A stretch of 64,000 nucleotides of DNA. Source: Enterococcus devriesei. Lineage in GTDB: Bacteria; Bacillota; Bacilli; Lactobacillales; Enterococcaceae. A program made the translations under genes and the position numbers. A model generated the notes under the pieces. The model saw only the letters and a list, made by a program, of their open reading frames with translations. It was not told where the DNA came from and ran no database searches. Every line of letters starts with the position of its first letter. Positions within the stretch are counted from its first letter, which is position 1. The stretch spans positions 176,258 to 240,257 of the forward strand of contig NZ_JXKM01000002.1 in assembly GCF_001885905.1 (NCBI RefSeq). Direction: 5' to 3'. Below are positions 54,707-64,000 of the stretch, one piece after another.

Positions 54707-55540
54707 ATGTATCGAATCGTGAAGGTACTAAACAACAACGTCGCGATTGTTAGGGATGGGAACGATCAACAAGCAGTAATCATGGGCGCTGGTATTACTT
54801 TCCATAAAAAGAAGGGAGATTTGGTAAACAAGGAGGTCGTTGAAAAAACATTCATTTTGAGAAATCAAGAATCCCAAAACAATTTCTCAACCTTATTAAA
54901 GGATATTCCCCTTGACTTCATTACTACAACCTATGAAATCATTGAACAGGCGATAAAAAAATTCAATTATCCTGTTCAGGAGTATATCTATGTCACGCTG
55001 ACCGACCACATCTATTTAAGCTATCAGAATTTGAATAAAGGAACCTACGAAAATACGAAGCTGCCAGATATGCGTAAGGATTATCCAGTGGAACAAAAAA
55101 TTGGGGAAAACGCGCTGCAGCTCATTCGTGAAAAACTAGGAATTGACTTTCCTCAAGAAGAAGTCAGCCGAATTGCTTTGCATTTTATCAATGCCAAAGG
55201 AACATCGGTCTCTGGTGAAACAGACGAACGAATTGAAAAGGCTATCATCGACCTAGTGCAACATGAACTAGCACAATCAGGGATTAAACGAACCAACAGC
55301 AATAAAAATTATTATGATCGCTTAATGATTCATTTGAATTACTTTTTAGAACGTTTGTTATCAGATGAAGGAGTCCAAGACAGCTTTTCCTTGAATTTTG
55401 AGGCGAACTTAAAGCAGGATTATCCAGCAGCTTATCAGATCGGCAACCGAATCTATGAATTGATCGGTAGCCAATTAGGCAAAACTTTAAATGAAAACGA
55501 ACGGATTTATTTTACGATTCATATTCAAAGACTTTTATAA
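54707..55540 (+). CDS. lacT: BglG/LicT-family transcription antiterminator (LacT-like)
   Basis: The 277-residue protein begins with the RNA-binding CAT domain (MYRIVKVLNNNVAIVRD, residues 1-55), followed by PRD1 (about 65-165, histidine in LTDHIYLSY) and PRD2 (about 175-277, with MIHLNYF and IHIQRLL). It binds the RAT in its own leader and is expected to be inhibited by PTS phosphorylation from LacE/F and activated by HPr. GGAGGATCG precedes ATG 54707; the frame is open further upstream without a site. The gene order lacT-lacG-lacF-lacE recalls the lacTEGF operon of Lacticaseibacillus casei. Confidence 0.9.
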   Translation: MYRIVKVLNNNVAIVRDGNDQQAVIMGAGITFHKKKGDLVNKEVVEKTFILRNQESQNNFSTLLKDIPLDFITTTYEIIEQAIKKFNYPVQEYIYVTLTDHIYLSYQNLNKGTYENTKLPDMRKDYPVEQKIGENALQLIREKLGIDFPQEEVSRIALHFINAKGTSVSGETDERIEKAIIDLVQHELAQSGIKRTNSNKNYYDRLMIHLNYFLERLLSDEGVQDSFSLNFEANLKQDYPAAYQIGNRIYELIGSQLGKTLNENERIYFTIHIQRLL

Positions 55541-55551
55541 AAGGAGAATGA

Positions 55552-56964
<1,413 letters not shown>

Positions 56965-56980
56965 TCAGGAGGGGAAAAGG

Positions 56981-57298
56981 ATGAACAAAGAAGAATTGCA
57001 AATGCTGGGCTTTGAGATCGTCGCCTATTCCGGTGACGCCCGCAGCACCCTTATGACACTGCTAAAAGAAATTCGCGGGGGAAACTTCGCGAATGTCGAT
57101 AAGGCGTTAAAGGAGGCTGATGACAATTTGAAATTGGCTCATAACGCTCAAACCCAAGTATTATCCAACGAAGCCAGTGGAGAGGACTTGGACTTAGGCT
57201 TCATTTTTATCCATGGGCAAGATCATTTAATGACGACCTTATTGCTGCGAGATTTAGTTCAGGATTTTATCGAATTGTACCAAGCCAAATATAGTTAA
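56981..57298 (+). CDS. lacF: Lactose-type PTS IIA component
   Basis: The 105-residue trimeric helical IIA of the lactose/cellobiose class has the phosphorylatable histidine H78 in FIHGQDHLMT; the helix ADDNLKLAHNAQTQVL is also typical. It passes phosphate from HPr to the IIB domain of LacE. The start is ATG 56981 behind AGGAGGGG, 16 bp after lacG; the same frame is open further upstream inside lacG but that part is not coding. lacE starts 12 bp later. Confidence 0.93.
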   Translation: MNKEELQMLGFEIVAYSGDARSTLMTLLKEIRGGNFANVDKALKEADDNLKLAHNAQTQVLSNEASGEDLDLGFIFIHGQDHLMTTLLLRDLVQDFIELYQAKYS

Positions 57299-57310
57299 GG
57301 AGTGTAAAAA

Positions 57311-59026
57311 ATGAATGTAATTATTCAACAAATCGAAAAGCGTCAGGCTTTTTTCCAAAAGATCTCGAAAAATATTTATTTGATGGCGATCAAAGACGGC
57401 TTCCTAGCTGCGATGCCAGTAATTCTTTTTTCTAGTATCTTCATTTTATGCGCGGCGATCCCGCCGATTTTCGGTCTGACGATTCCAGCGGGGATCGAAG
57501 CTTGGCTCTGGAAAATATACGACTACACGATGGGGATCGTTGGGATGTTGGTAGCTGGAACAACCGCCCGCTGTCTGGCAGGAAATATGAACCGAAAAAT
57601 GCCTGATGGCAAAGTAATCAATGAAACGTCTGTAATGTTGGCGGCCACGTGTGGCTTCTTATTGTTAGCTATTACAAAGACAGATGGCGCCTTCTTCGCG
57701 GACTACATGGGCACCAAAGGTATTTTATCAGCATTTGTATCCGCATTCATAACAGTCAATATGTATAAATTTTGTATTATTCGCGACATTACGATTAAAA
57801 TGCCAAAAGAAGTTCCCGGAACGATCGCACAAAATTTCCGCGACGTCTTTCCTTTTTCATTCTCTGTTTTCATTTGTGCAATGATTGATATTTTAGCGAG
57901 AAACTTTATTAACGCGCCATTCGGTGAAGTTTTCTCTAAGCTGCTTTCACCATTATTCGCCGGCGCGGAAAGTTATTTTGGCTTAGCGATTATCTGGTTT
58001 TTGATTCCAATGTTTTGGTTTGTGGGGGTTCATGGGCCTTCTGTAGTGAAGCCAGGACTTTCTGCAGCCTTGTATGGGAATACTGAAGCGAATCTGAAAA
58101 TATTTACTGAAGGTGGTCATCCCAATCATGCCTTGACGGAAAATTTTGGGAATTTCATTGGGGAACTTGGAGGGACCGGGGCAACCTTTATCGTTCCGAT
58201 CATTTTCATTTTATTGATGCGTTCAAAACAGTTAAAGGCTGTTGGTAAAGCGTCGATTATTCCAGTGATGTTCGCGGTAAATGAACCGCTGCTTTTTGCG
58301 GCACCCATTATTTTGAATCCATACTTTTTCGTTCCATTTTGTTTAGCACCGATTGCGAATGTTCTGATCGGTAAATTCTTTATTAGTGTTTTAGGCATGA
58401 ACGGATTTATGTATATCTTGCCATGGGCGACGCCGGGGCCGATTGGAACGGTGATGAACACTGGCTTCCAACCTATTTCGATTGTGCTATCATTAGTTTT
58501 ACTAGCGGTCGATTTTATGATTTATTATCCATTCTGTAAAGCCTATGATAAAGTTTTAGTGGCGCAAGAAGCTGAACGGGTGGAAGAAATCGCTGAAGTG
58601 GAAGAAGCATTACCAGAATTATCAAATGCTCAGGCAGTGAAACTTGTCGACAAAAGTGAAACAGTGACCTCTGATGATTTAGAAATAGAACAAGCTTTAG
58701 CCCAGGAAGACGATCTAAAAGTCTTAGTCTTATGTGCCGGTGCTGGCACAAGTGCGATGCTGGCTAATGCCCTAGAGGAAGGCGCGAAAGAAACTGGTAA
58801 GCATGTAGTAGCAAAAGCTGGAGCTTACGGTTCCCATTACGATATCATGCCAAACTTCGACATGGTGGTTTTAGCACCGCAAGTGAATTCTTATTATGAC
58901 GATATCAAGACAGACACCGATAGATTAGGGATCAAGTTGATTGCCACTAAAGGCGCGGAATACATTAAATTAACCCGTGACCCGGCTGGCGCTATCAAAT
59001 TCGTCTTAAACGAAGCCAGTAAATAA
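57311..59026 (+). CDS. lacE: Lactose-specific PTS IICB component
   Basis: The 571-residue membrane permease has an N-terminal IIC domain of about ten helices (residues about 1-420, including GVHGPSVVKPGLSAALYG and VNEPLLFAAPIILNP) fused to a C-terminal IIB domain (about 468-571). The IIB phosphocysteine is C475 in LVLCAGAGTS. A Glu/Ala-rich linker joins them. The C-B fusion is typical of LacE; cellobiose systems usually keep separate proteins. It imports lactose as lactose-6-P for LacG. It is the last gene of the lac operon, followed by a terminator. Confidence 0.92.
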   Translation: MNVIIQQIEKRQAFFQKISKNIYLMAIKDGFLAAMPVILFSSIFILCAAIPPIFGLTIPAGIEAWLWKIYDYTMGIVGMLVAGTTARCLAGNMNRKMPDGKVINETSVMLAATCGFLLLAITKTDGAFFADYMGTKGILSAFVSAFITVNMYKFCIIRDITIKMPKEVPGTIAQNFRDVFPFSFSVFICAMIDILARNFINAPFGEVFSKLLSPLFAGAESYFGLAIIWFLIPMFWFVGVHGPSVVKPGLSAALYGNTEANLKIFTEGGHPNHALTENFGNFIGELGGTGATFIVPIIFILLMRSKQLKAVGKASIIPVMFAVNEPLLFAAPIILNPYFFVPFCLAPIANVLIGKFFISVLGMNGFMYILPWATPGPIGTVMNTGFQPISIVLSLVLLAVDFMIYYPFCKAYDKVLVAQEAERVEEIAEVEEALPELSNAQAVKLVDKSETVTSDDLEIEQALAQEDDLKVLVLCAGAGTSAMLANALEEGAKETGKHVVAKAGAYGSHYDIMPNFDMVVLAPQVNSYYDDIKTDTDRLGIKLIATKGAEYIKLTRDPAGAIKFVLNEASK

Positions 59027-59050
59027 TTATTAAGCTACTGAAAAATAATG

Positions 59051-59084
59051 AAACACTATCCTAGGTCGTAGGGTAGTGTTTTTT
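59051..59084 (+). terminator. Terminator after lacE
   Basis: AAACACTATCCTA pairs with TAGGGTAGTGTTT (G-U tolerated), followed by TTT. Confidence 0.85.
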
Positions 59085-59243
59085 GTTTTATCCATTTGCT
59101 AAATAAATTGGATGAAAAACTGTTTATTACCTAATCTATAAATCTGGTACAATAATTATATTAGCAAGTACCTGTTCTTTTTTTGTAACAACAGATTGGA
59201 AGCAAAAAATAGAAAAAGAAAGGAAGTGAAGGGATCACCATTT

Positions 59244-59822
59244 GTGATTGTTTATACAACTGGGGTTTCTGAAATTATGCAGCGAAAAGCATTATGGATT
59301 ACACAAACTGCGGTGTTGTTGGCATTATTGATTGCTGTACAGGCAGTGACGGCTGGACTAGGCAATACATTGATAACCGGATCTTTGGTCAACTTGATTT
59401 TAATCGTCGCCGTGACGACAGGCGGTCTGGCAAGTGGAATTACGATCGCCGTACTATCACCAATCTTTGCCTTTATATTTGGGATTGGTCCGGCGTTTCC
59501 ACAAATCGTTTTTTGCATCGCGATAGGAAATGCAGTTTTAGTAGCAATTTGGCATTTGGTTGCGGGCGTTACTAAAAAACAAACAATCATCAATTTTCTT
59601 GTGGCTGCGGTGGTAGGAGCAGTGGCAAAATTTGGTGTTCTATATCTTTCAATCGTTCAATTTGTGGTTCCAATTTTATTGAAAATGCCAGCACCTAAAG
59701 CAGCTATGGTCTCCGGCGCCTTTTCATTTCCGCAACTAATTACAGCATTAGTCGGTGGTGGTTTAGCAATTTTGATTGTCCCGATCCTTTCGAAAGCATT
59801 GAATCATCAAAGAGTCGGTTAA
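59244..59822 (+). CDS. ECF transporter S component-like membrane protein
   Basis: The protein of about 192 residues has five or six membrane helices (ALWITQTAVLLALLIAVQAV, then LVNLILIVAVTTGGLASGITIAVLSP), with the small-residue-rich helices of ECF-type S components. These bind a vitamin or metal-related substrate and work with a shared EcfA-A'-T module, absent here. The substrate is unknown; I do not see signatures of BioY, RibU or ThiT. The start is uncertain: GTG 59244 has AAGGGA at 9 nt, ATG 59277 fits the family better but lacks a good site, and a TTG at 59196 is open. It is convergent with the hydrogenase operon. Confidence 0.7.
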   Translation: MIVYTTGVSEIMQRKALWITQTAVLLALLIAVQAVTAGLGNTLITGSLVNLILIVAVTTGGLASGITIAVLSPIFAFIFGIGPAFPQIVFCIAIGNAVLVAIWHLVAGVTKKQTIINFLVAAVVGAVAKFGVLYLSIVQFVVPILLKMPAPKAAMVSGAFSFPQLITALVGGGLAILIVPILSKALNHQRVG

Positions 59823-59852
59823 TGACAAAGAGTGTATTCTTTTACTAGTAAA

Positions 59853-59887
59853 AGAGTCGATCATCATGGATGACCGACTCTATTTTT
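59853..59887. terminator. Bidirectional terminator between the ECF S component and hydrogenase genes
   Basis: AGAGTCG and CGACTCT, extended by TCATC/GATGA, form the hairpin. TATTTTT follows on plus and TTTTACTAG on minus. Confidence 0.75.
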
Positions 59888-61637
59888 ATGGAATTTTTAC
59901 GACAGTCCGATCACGATAGCTTGTATGCAAAATATGATGAGCTTTTAAACTTCCTGGTTTCTCTAAGAATTCTTGATAAATTTTTTGGACGATCGGGCTT
60001 TCATTTGATTTGCGAAGACCTTTGTCTTTATCTTCCGAGTATAAAGCAGCGGCTCGTTTGGTTTTCAAATCGACAAAATTACGAACGGAAGCAGGTTGGA
60101 CGGGTTGGCCGCCACCATTGATACACCCACCAGGACAGCCCATAATTTCAACAAAATGATAGGCTTTTTCACCAGATTCGATTCGTTTAAGTAATTTTTT
60201 TGCGTTGCCAATGCCAGAAGCAACAGCGACGTTGACCGTAGCACCACTCATTTCATAGGTAGCTTCTTTAATTCCTGACATTCCACGAACCTCAGTGAAT
60301 TCTACTTGCTCCAATGAATGACCAGCTAAAGTTTCTGCGGCAGTTCGCAGGGCGGCTTCCATTACGCCGCCTGTCGCACCAAAAATATAGCCGGCGCCGG
60401 TAGCTTCGCCTAGCGGATTGTCAAAGGTTTCATCTTCTAAGTCCACGAAGCGAATGCCGGCTTTGTCGATCATTCGGGCTAATTCGCGAGTCGTCAACGC
60501 GACATCGCAATCAGAATAGCCGGCTGCGGCCTCGTCTTCTCTTGTTACTTCGAATTTTTTTGCGGTACAAGGCATGATGCCTACAACAAAAATGTCTTTT
60601 GGCTCGATTCCCTCTTTTTCAGCGTACCAAGTTTTGGCTAGCGCACCAAACATCTGTTGTGGTGATTTGCAAGTAGATAGATTCGGGATCAGCTCAGGAT
60701 GATAGGACTCACAATATTTGACCCAGCCAGGCGAGCAAGAAGTAAACATTGGGAAAGGCCCGTTATTGCTAACCCGTTCTAAAAACTCGTTGGCTTCTTC
60801 CATAATAGTGAAGTCCGCCGCCACATTCGTGTCAAAGACTTTATTAAAGCCGATGCGACGTAGGGCCGCCACCATTTTACCTTCTACATTTGTACCGACC
60901 GGCAGATGAAAAGCTTCGCCTAGAGTTACCCGAATGGAAGGCGCCGTTTGAACGATGACATGTTTTCTTGGATCTTCTAGGGCGTCCCAAACTTCCTGCG
61001 TTTGATCTTTTTCGTGGATTGCACCGGTAGGACAAACAACGATACATTGCCCACAAGAGATACAAGGGACTTCACTCAAATTTTGTTCATAGGCACTGCC
61101 GATATGGGTTTTGAACCCTCGGTTATTTGGTCCAATCACACCAACGGCCTGCCATTTCGAACAAGCCGCTACACAGCGGCGGCAAAGAATACATTTATTG
61201 TTATTGCGGACCATATGAACAGCGCTATCATCAAATTCGTATTCGCAGTTTTCACCATTGAAATAATCCTCGTCCGCTACGTTGAACTCTTTACACAATT
61301 TTTGCAGCTCACAATTTCCACTGCGGATACACGAGAGACATTTTCGTTCATGAGTGGAAAGGATCAATTCTAAAGTTGTCTTGCGAGAATCAAAGACTTT
61401 CTTTGAATTGGTGGTGATCTCTATGCCTTCACTAATTGGATAAACGCAGGCAGTCACCAAACTGCGTGCGCCTTTGACTTCTACGACACACATGCGGCAA
61501 GCGCCAATCTCGTTGATCTCTTTTAAAAAGCACAAAGTGGGGATCTCAATATTATTGATTCGAGCTGCTTCGAGAATCGTCGATCCTTCGGGAGCAGTCC
61601 AAATTTTTCCGTTGATGGTTATCATAACTTCTTTCAA
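59886..61637 (-). CDS. hydA: [FeFe]-hydrogenase catalytic subunit, NAD(P)-linked (HydA/HndD type)
   Basis: The 583-residue catalytic subunit reduces protons with electrons passed from HydB. In order it has a plant-type [2Fe-2S] domain (CRMC near residue 45), the His-Cys [4Fe-4S] segment (HERKCLSCIRSGNC, about 95-110), two ferredoxin-type [4Fe-4S] clusters (CILCRRC, CISCGQC), then the H-cluster domain. L1 is FTSCSPGW, L2 is IMPCTAKKFE, and L3 is EIMGCPGGCINGGGQP. In L1 the canonical second cysteine is serine (S302; codon TCG confirmed). TTG 61637 lies 8 nt after AGGAGG and is preferred over GTG 61646. The HydE, HydF and HydG maturases are not in the window. Confidence 0.93.
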   Translation of the reverse strand: MKEVMITINGKIWTAPEGSTILEAARINNIEIPTLCFLKEINEIGACRMCVVEVKGARSLVTACVYPISEGIEITTNSKKVFDSRKTTLELILSTHERKCLSCIRSGNCELQKLCKEFNVADEDYFNGENCEYEFDDSAVHMVRNNNKCILCRRCVAACSKWQAVGVIGPNNRGFKTHIGSAYEQNLSEVPCISCGQCIVVCPTGAIHEKDQTQEVWDALEDPRKHVIVQTAPSIRVTLGEAFHLPVGTNVEGKMVAALRRIGFNKVFDTNVAADFTIMEEANEFLERVSNNGPFPMFTSCSPGWVKYCESYHPELIPNLSTCKSPQQMFGALAKTWYAEKEGIEPKDIFVVGIMPCTAKKFEVTREDEAAAGYSDCDVALTTRELARMIDKAGIRFVDLEDETFDNPLGEATGAGYIFGATGGVMEAALRTAAETLAGHSLEQVEFTEVRGMSGIKEATYEMSGATVNVAVASGIGNAKKLLKRIESGEKAYHFVEIMGCPGGCINGGGQPVQPASVRNFVDLKTKRAAALYSEDKDKGLRKSNESPIVQKIYQEFLEKPGSLKAHHILHTSYRDRTVVKIP

Positions 61638-61649
61638 TTGCGCCACCTC

Positions 61650-63527
61650 CTATATGACTGTGATTGCATCGTAGCGACAAGTATCAATACATAAGCCACA
61701 TTTCGTACAGATCGACTGATCAATTTCATGGGCAAGCTTCACTTCGCCACTGATGGCGCTGACCGGACAGCCTTTTGCACAGGCGCGACAACCGGTACAT
61801 TTATCCGGTAAAATCCGATACTGAATCAAATTCTTACAGACGCCGGCTGGACAGCGTCGTTCTTCGATATGAGCGACATACTCGTCTTTAAAATAGCGGA
61901 GGGTGGAAAGGACCGGGTTAGGGGCTGTTTGACCTAAGCCGCAAAGGGAATTTTCCTGGATATGATGGCACAGCTCTTCCATTTTGTCTAAATCTTCTAA
62001 GGTGCCGTTACCCATAGTAATTTTCTCTAAGAGCTCTAATAATCGCTTCGTTCCAACCCGACAGGGCACACATTTTCCGCAACTTTCTTCAACCGTGAAT
62101 TCTAAGAAAAATTTTGCGATATCCACCATACAGTTGTCTTCGTCCATGACGATCAAACCGCCAGACCCCATCATCGAGCCGATCTCTTTTAAATTTTCGT
62201 AATCAATCGGGACATCGTAATTGACTTGAGAGATGCATCCGCCTGAGGGCCCACCCGTTTGAGCGGCTTTGAATCTTTTGCCGTTGGGAATTCCACCGCC
62301 AATATCTTCGACAATTTCTCGTAAGGTGGTACCCATTGGAATCTCAACTAGCCCTGTATTCTGGATTTTCCCTCCTAAAGCAAAGACCTTCGTGCCTTTA
62401 GACTTTTCAGACCCAAAACTTGCGAACCATTCCGGGCCTTTGAGAATAATTTGCGAGATATTCGCCAGTGTTTCAACGTTGTTAACAATGGTCGGTTTGC
62501 CAAACAGTCCTTTGACTGCCGGAAAAGGTGGACGAGGTCGCGGTTCGCCGCGATGCCCTTCAATACTTTCTAACAGTGCTGTCTCTTCCCCACAAACGAA
62601 AGCACCCGCACCTAGTCGCAGATCCAGATCAAAAGAAAAATCACTACCAAAGATATGGTTGCCTAAAACACCTTGCTCACGAGCTTGTTTGATGGCGATT
62701 TTTAAACGATTGACCGCGATAGGATATTCAGCGCGAACATAAATATAACCTTGACTGGCACCAATCGTGTAGCCAGCGATCGCCATTGCTTCAATGACCG
62801 CATGGGGATCACCTTCTAAAACGGAGCGGTCCATAAAAGCGCCGGGATCGCCTTCATCCGCGTTACAGATCACGTATTTTTGATCGGAGATGCTAGCTTT
62901 TGCAAATGACCATTTCATAAAAGTTGGAAAGCCGGCACCGCCCCGGCCTCTTAAACCGGAAGCTTTCAAGGTCTCTAGGACCTCATCACGGGAATACTCA
63001 TTCACTACTTTCGCTAAAGCTTGATAACCATTAAAGGCGATGTATTCCTCGATTTTTTCTGGATCGATTCGTCCACAATTTCGCAGCGCCACTCGCTTTT
63101 GCTTGTGATAAAAGGGGGTATCCATTAATTTATTGATGATTTCTTTGCTGTCGTTGTCATGATACAGCAGCTTCTCAACCAGTTTGCCTTTGACTAAGTG
63201 ATCTGAGACGATTTTTTTGGCGTGCTTTGGCTGAACTTGATGATAGAAGACACCCTCTGGATAAATGATCACGATCGGACCTTGCGCACATAGACCAAAG
63301 CATCCGGTTTTGACAATATTTACTTGATCGGTCAACTTATTTTTCGCTAATTCTTCTTTTAAAGCATCGACGAACTCGCCACTTTTAGATGAGATACAGC
63401 CAGTACCCGCACAAACGAGGATTTCCTTTTCATAATCCACATTGGAAGCATCTTCATCTTTTAAACGCATCAGGATCGTTTGACGATACGTATTGCGAAG
63501 CTCTTTTAACTCATTCCAATCTTCCAT
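61650..63527 (-). CDS. hydB: Hydrogenase NADH-binding flavoprotein subunit (HydB/HndC, NuoF-like)
   Basis: The 625-residue subunit has three parts. First is an N-terminal thioredoxin-like [2Fe-2S] domain (CAGTGCISS and VKTGCFGLCAQGP, about 30-80). Next is a NuoF core that binds FMN and NAD(P)H (GLRGRGGAGFPT, CNADEGDPGAFMDRS, GEETALLESIEG) with a [4Fe-4S] site ESCGKCVPCRVGT. Last is a C-terminal 2x[4Fe-4S] ferredoxin domain (CTGCRACAKGCP, CTKCGLCIDTC). It oxidises NADH or NADPH and passes electrons to HydA; in trimeric relatives it is the site of electron bifurcation with ferredoxin. It lies 12 bp upstream of hydA. Confidence 0.94.
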   Translation of the reverse strand: MEDWNELKELRNTYRQTILMRLKDEDASNVDYEKEILVCAGTGCISSKSGEFVDALKEELAKNKLTDQVNIVKTGCFGLCAQGPIVIIYPEGVFYHQVQPKHAKKIVSDHLVKGKLVEKLLYHDNDSKEIINKLMDTPFYHKQKRVALRNCGRIDPEKIEEYIAFNGYQALAKVVNEYSRDEVLETLKASGLRGRGGAGFPTFMKWSFAKASISDQKYVICNADEGDPGAFMDRSVLEGDPHAVIEAMAIAGYTIGASQGYIYVRAEYPIAVNRLKIAIKQAREQGVLGNHIFGSDFSFDLDLRLGAGAFVCGEETALLESIEGHRGEPRPRPPFPAVKGLFGKPTIVNNVETLANISQIILKGPEWFASFGSEKSKGTKVFALGGKIQNTGLVEIPMGTTLREIVEDIGGGIPNGKRFKAAQTGGPSGGCISQVNYDVPIDYENLKEIGSMMGSGGLIVMDEDNCMVDIAKFFLEFTVEESCGKCVPCRVGTKRLLELLEKITMGNGTLEDLDKMEELCHHIQENSLCGLGQTAPNPVLSTLRYFKDEYVAHIEERRCPAGVCKNLIQYRILPDKCTGCRACAKGCPVSAISGEVKLAHEIDQSICTKCGLCIDTCRYDAITVI

Positions 63528-63631
63528 ATTTTTTACTCCTGACTCTTATGGCTTCCTTCAAAAGCAACATTTTCTTAAAGGACCAGTCTAACGAACTCAA
63601 TGATTTCTAAATGAGGGTGATCCATCAATCG

Positions 63632-64000
63632 TTAGTCCATTTTTTGATAGGTCACCAATACTTTGTCCGCTTTTTTCTTAGACAAGCGACCGTAAACTTC
63701 TTCATTGACCGTCAGAACAGGTGCTAAGCCACAGGCACCGATGCAACGACAAGACTCTAAAGTGAATTTACGATCAACAGTCGTTTTACCTGGTTCGATT
63801 GCTAATTCCGTCGCAAAGGAATCCAAAATGTCGCCGGCACCTTTAACATAGCAGGCCGTTCCCATGCAAACGCTGATAGTATATTCGCCTTTTGGTACGA
63901 AAGTAAATTGAGCGTAAAAAGTGGCGGTGCTGTAAAGTTCTTCTAAAGGTAGTTCCAATTCATTTGAAAGCCTTTTCAAAATTTCGATGGGTAAATACCC
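63632..64000 (-). CDS. hydC: Hydrogenase NuoE-like [2Fe-2S] subunit (HydC/HndA), 5' end beyond the window
   Basis: The frame is open to the window edge, so the gene continues past 64000; the visible residues before the first TTG read GYLPIEIL, the expected NuoE helix. The visible part contains a helical start (LELPLEELYSTATFY) and a thioredoxin-like [2Fe-2S] fold with cysteines in CMGTACYVKG and CRCIGACGLAP. It relays electrons with HydB. A 104-bp gap separates it from hydB, with no HndB-like gene between, which favours a three-subunit HydABC arrangement. Confidence 0.9.
   Translation of the reverse strand, partial: GYLPIEILKRLSNELELPLEELYSTATFYAQFTFVPKGEYTISVCMGTACYVKGAGDILDSFATELAIEPGKTTVDRKFTLESCRCIGACGLAPVLTVNEEVYGRLSKKKADKVLVTYQKMD

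Noticed and set aside
63528-63631. Possible HndB-like small subunit gene between hydC and hydB
   Set aside because: The gap is only 104 bp and contains no frame with the expected cysteines.

Overview
The window reads as a low-GC Gram-positive chromosome segment from an Enterococcus-like member of the Lactobacillales. The basis is the xerC-hslV-hslU-codY block, parE-parC beginning with TTG and ATG behind strong AGGAGG-type ribosome sites, an oxygen-sensitive pflB/pflA pair, Mn-type pyrophosphatase ppaC, a lactose PTS operon under BglG-type antitermination, and protein sequences of lactic-acid-bacterial type. The species cannot be fixed from sequence alone. No insertion sequence, prophage, CRISPR array or rRNA operon is visible. 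There is one tRNA gene (Leu, anticodon GAG).

Layout. 0.2-4.4 kb: xerC, hslVU and codY, with a tandemly duplicated 157-bp intergenic unit before hslV. 4.4-7.2 kb: an aldose epimerase-like gene, a NUDIX hydrolase and plsY on the minus strand, and a CoA-binding protein. 7.4-11.9 kb: topoisomerase IV. 12.1-16.4 kb: pflB, pflA and ppaC. 16.5-18.8 kb: three less characterised genes. 19.2-29.3 kb: a complete glycogen operon (glgB-C-D-A-P plus a neopullulanase-type GH13 enzyme). 29.3-33.8 kb: two hypothetical proteins, tRNA-Leu, an HTH/TPR regulator, nagA behind a NagR-type operator, and an ABC ATPase with no permease. 33.8-43.1 kb: mixed housekeeping and cell-wall genes. 43.3-52.5 kb: lepA, a PQQ-type sugar dehydrogenase lipoprotein, an AT-rich stretch with DUF4352 and CPBP proteins, recQ, and a DUF1576 membrane protein. 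53-54.5 kb: a T-box-controlled metQ-msrA operon. 54.5-59 kb: lacT-lacG-lacF-lacE with promoter, cre site, RAT and terminator all visible. 59-64 kb: an ECF-type S component, convergent with a three-subunit NAD(P)-linked [FeFe]-hydrogenase (HydA/B/C or HndD/C/A type) that runs off the right edge.

How the genes fit together. Sugars enter as lactose (LacEF, LacG) or as GlcNAc-6-P (NagA). Excess glucose is stored and released through the glg operon. Pyruvate is split by PflB to formate and acetyl-CoA. The hydrogenase gives a possible further redox outlet as H2, which is not an ordinary trait of lactic acid bacteria and is the most surprising content here. The second theme is small regulatory structure: a dispersed hairpin family with a compensatory base-pair change, a Met T-box on an orphan metQ, and several bidirectional terminators between convergent genes.
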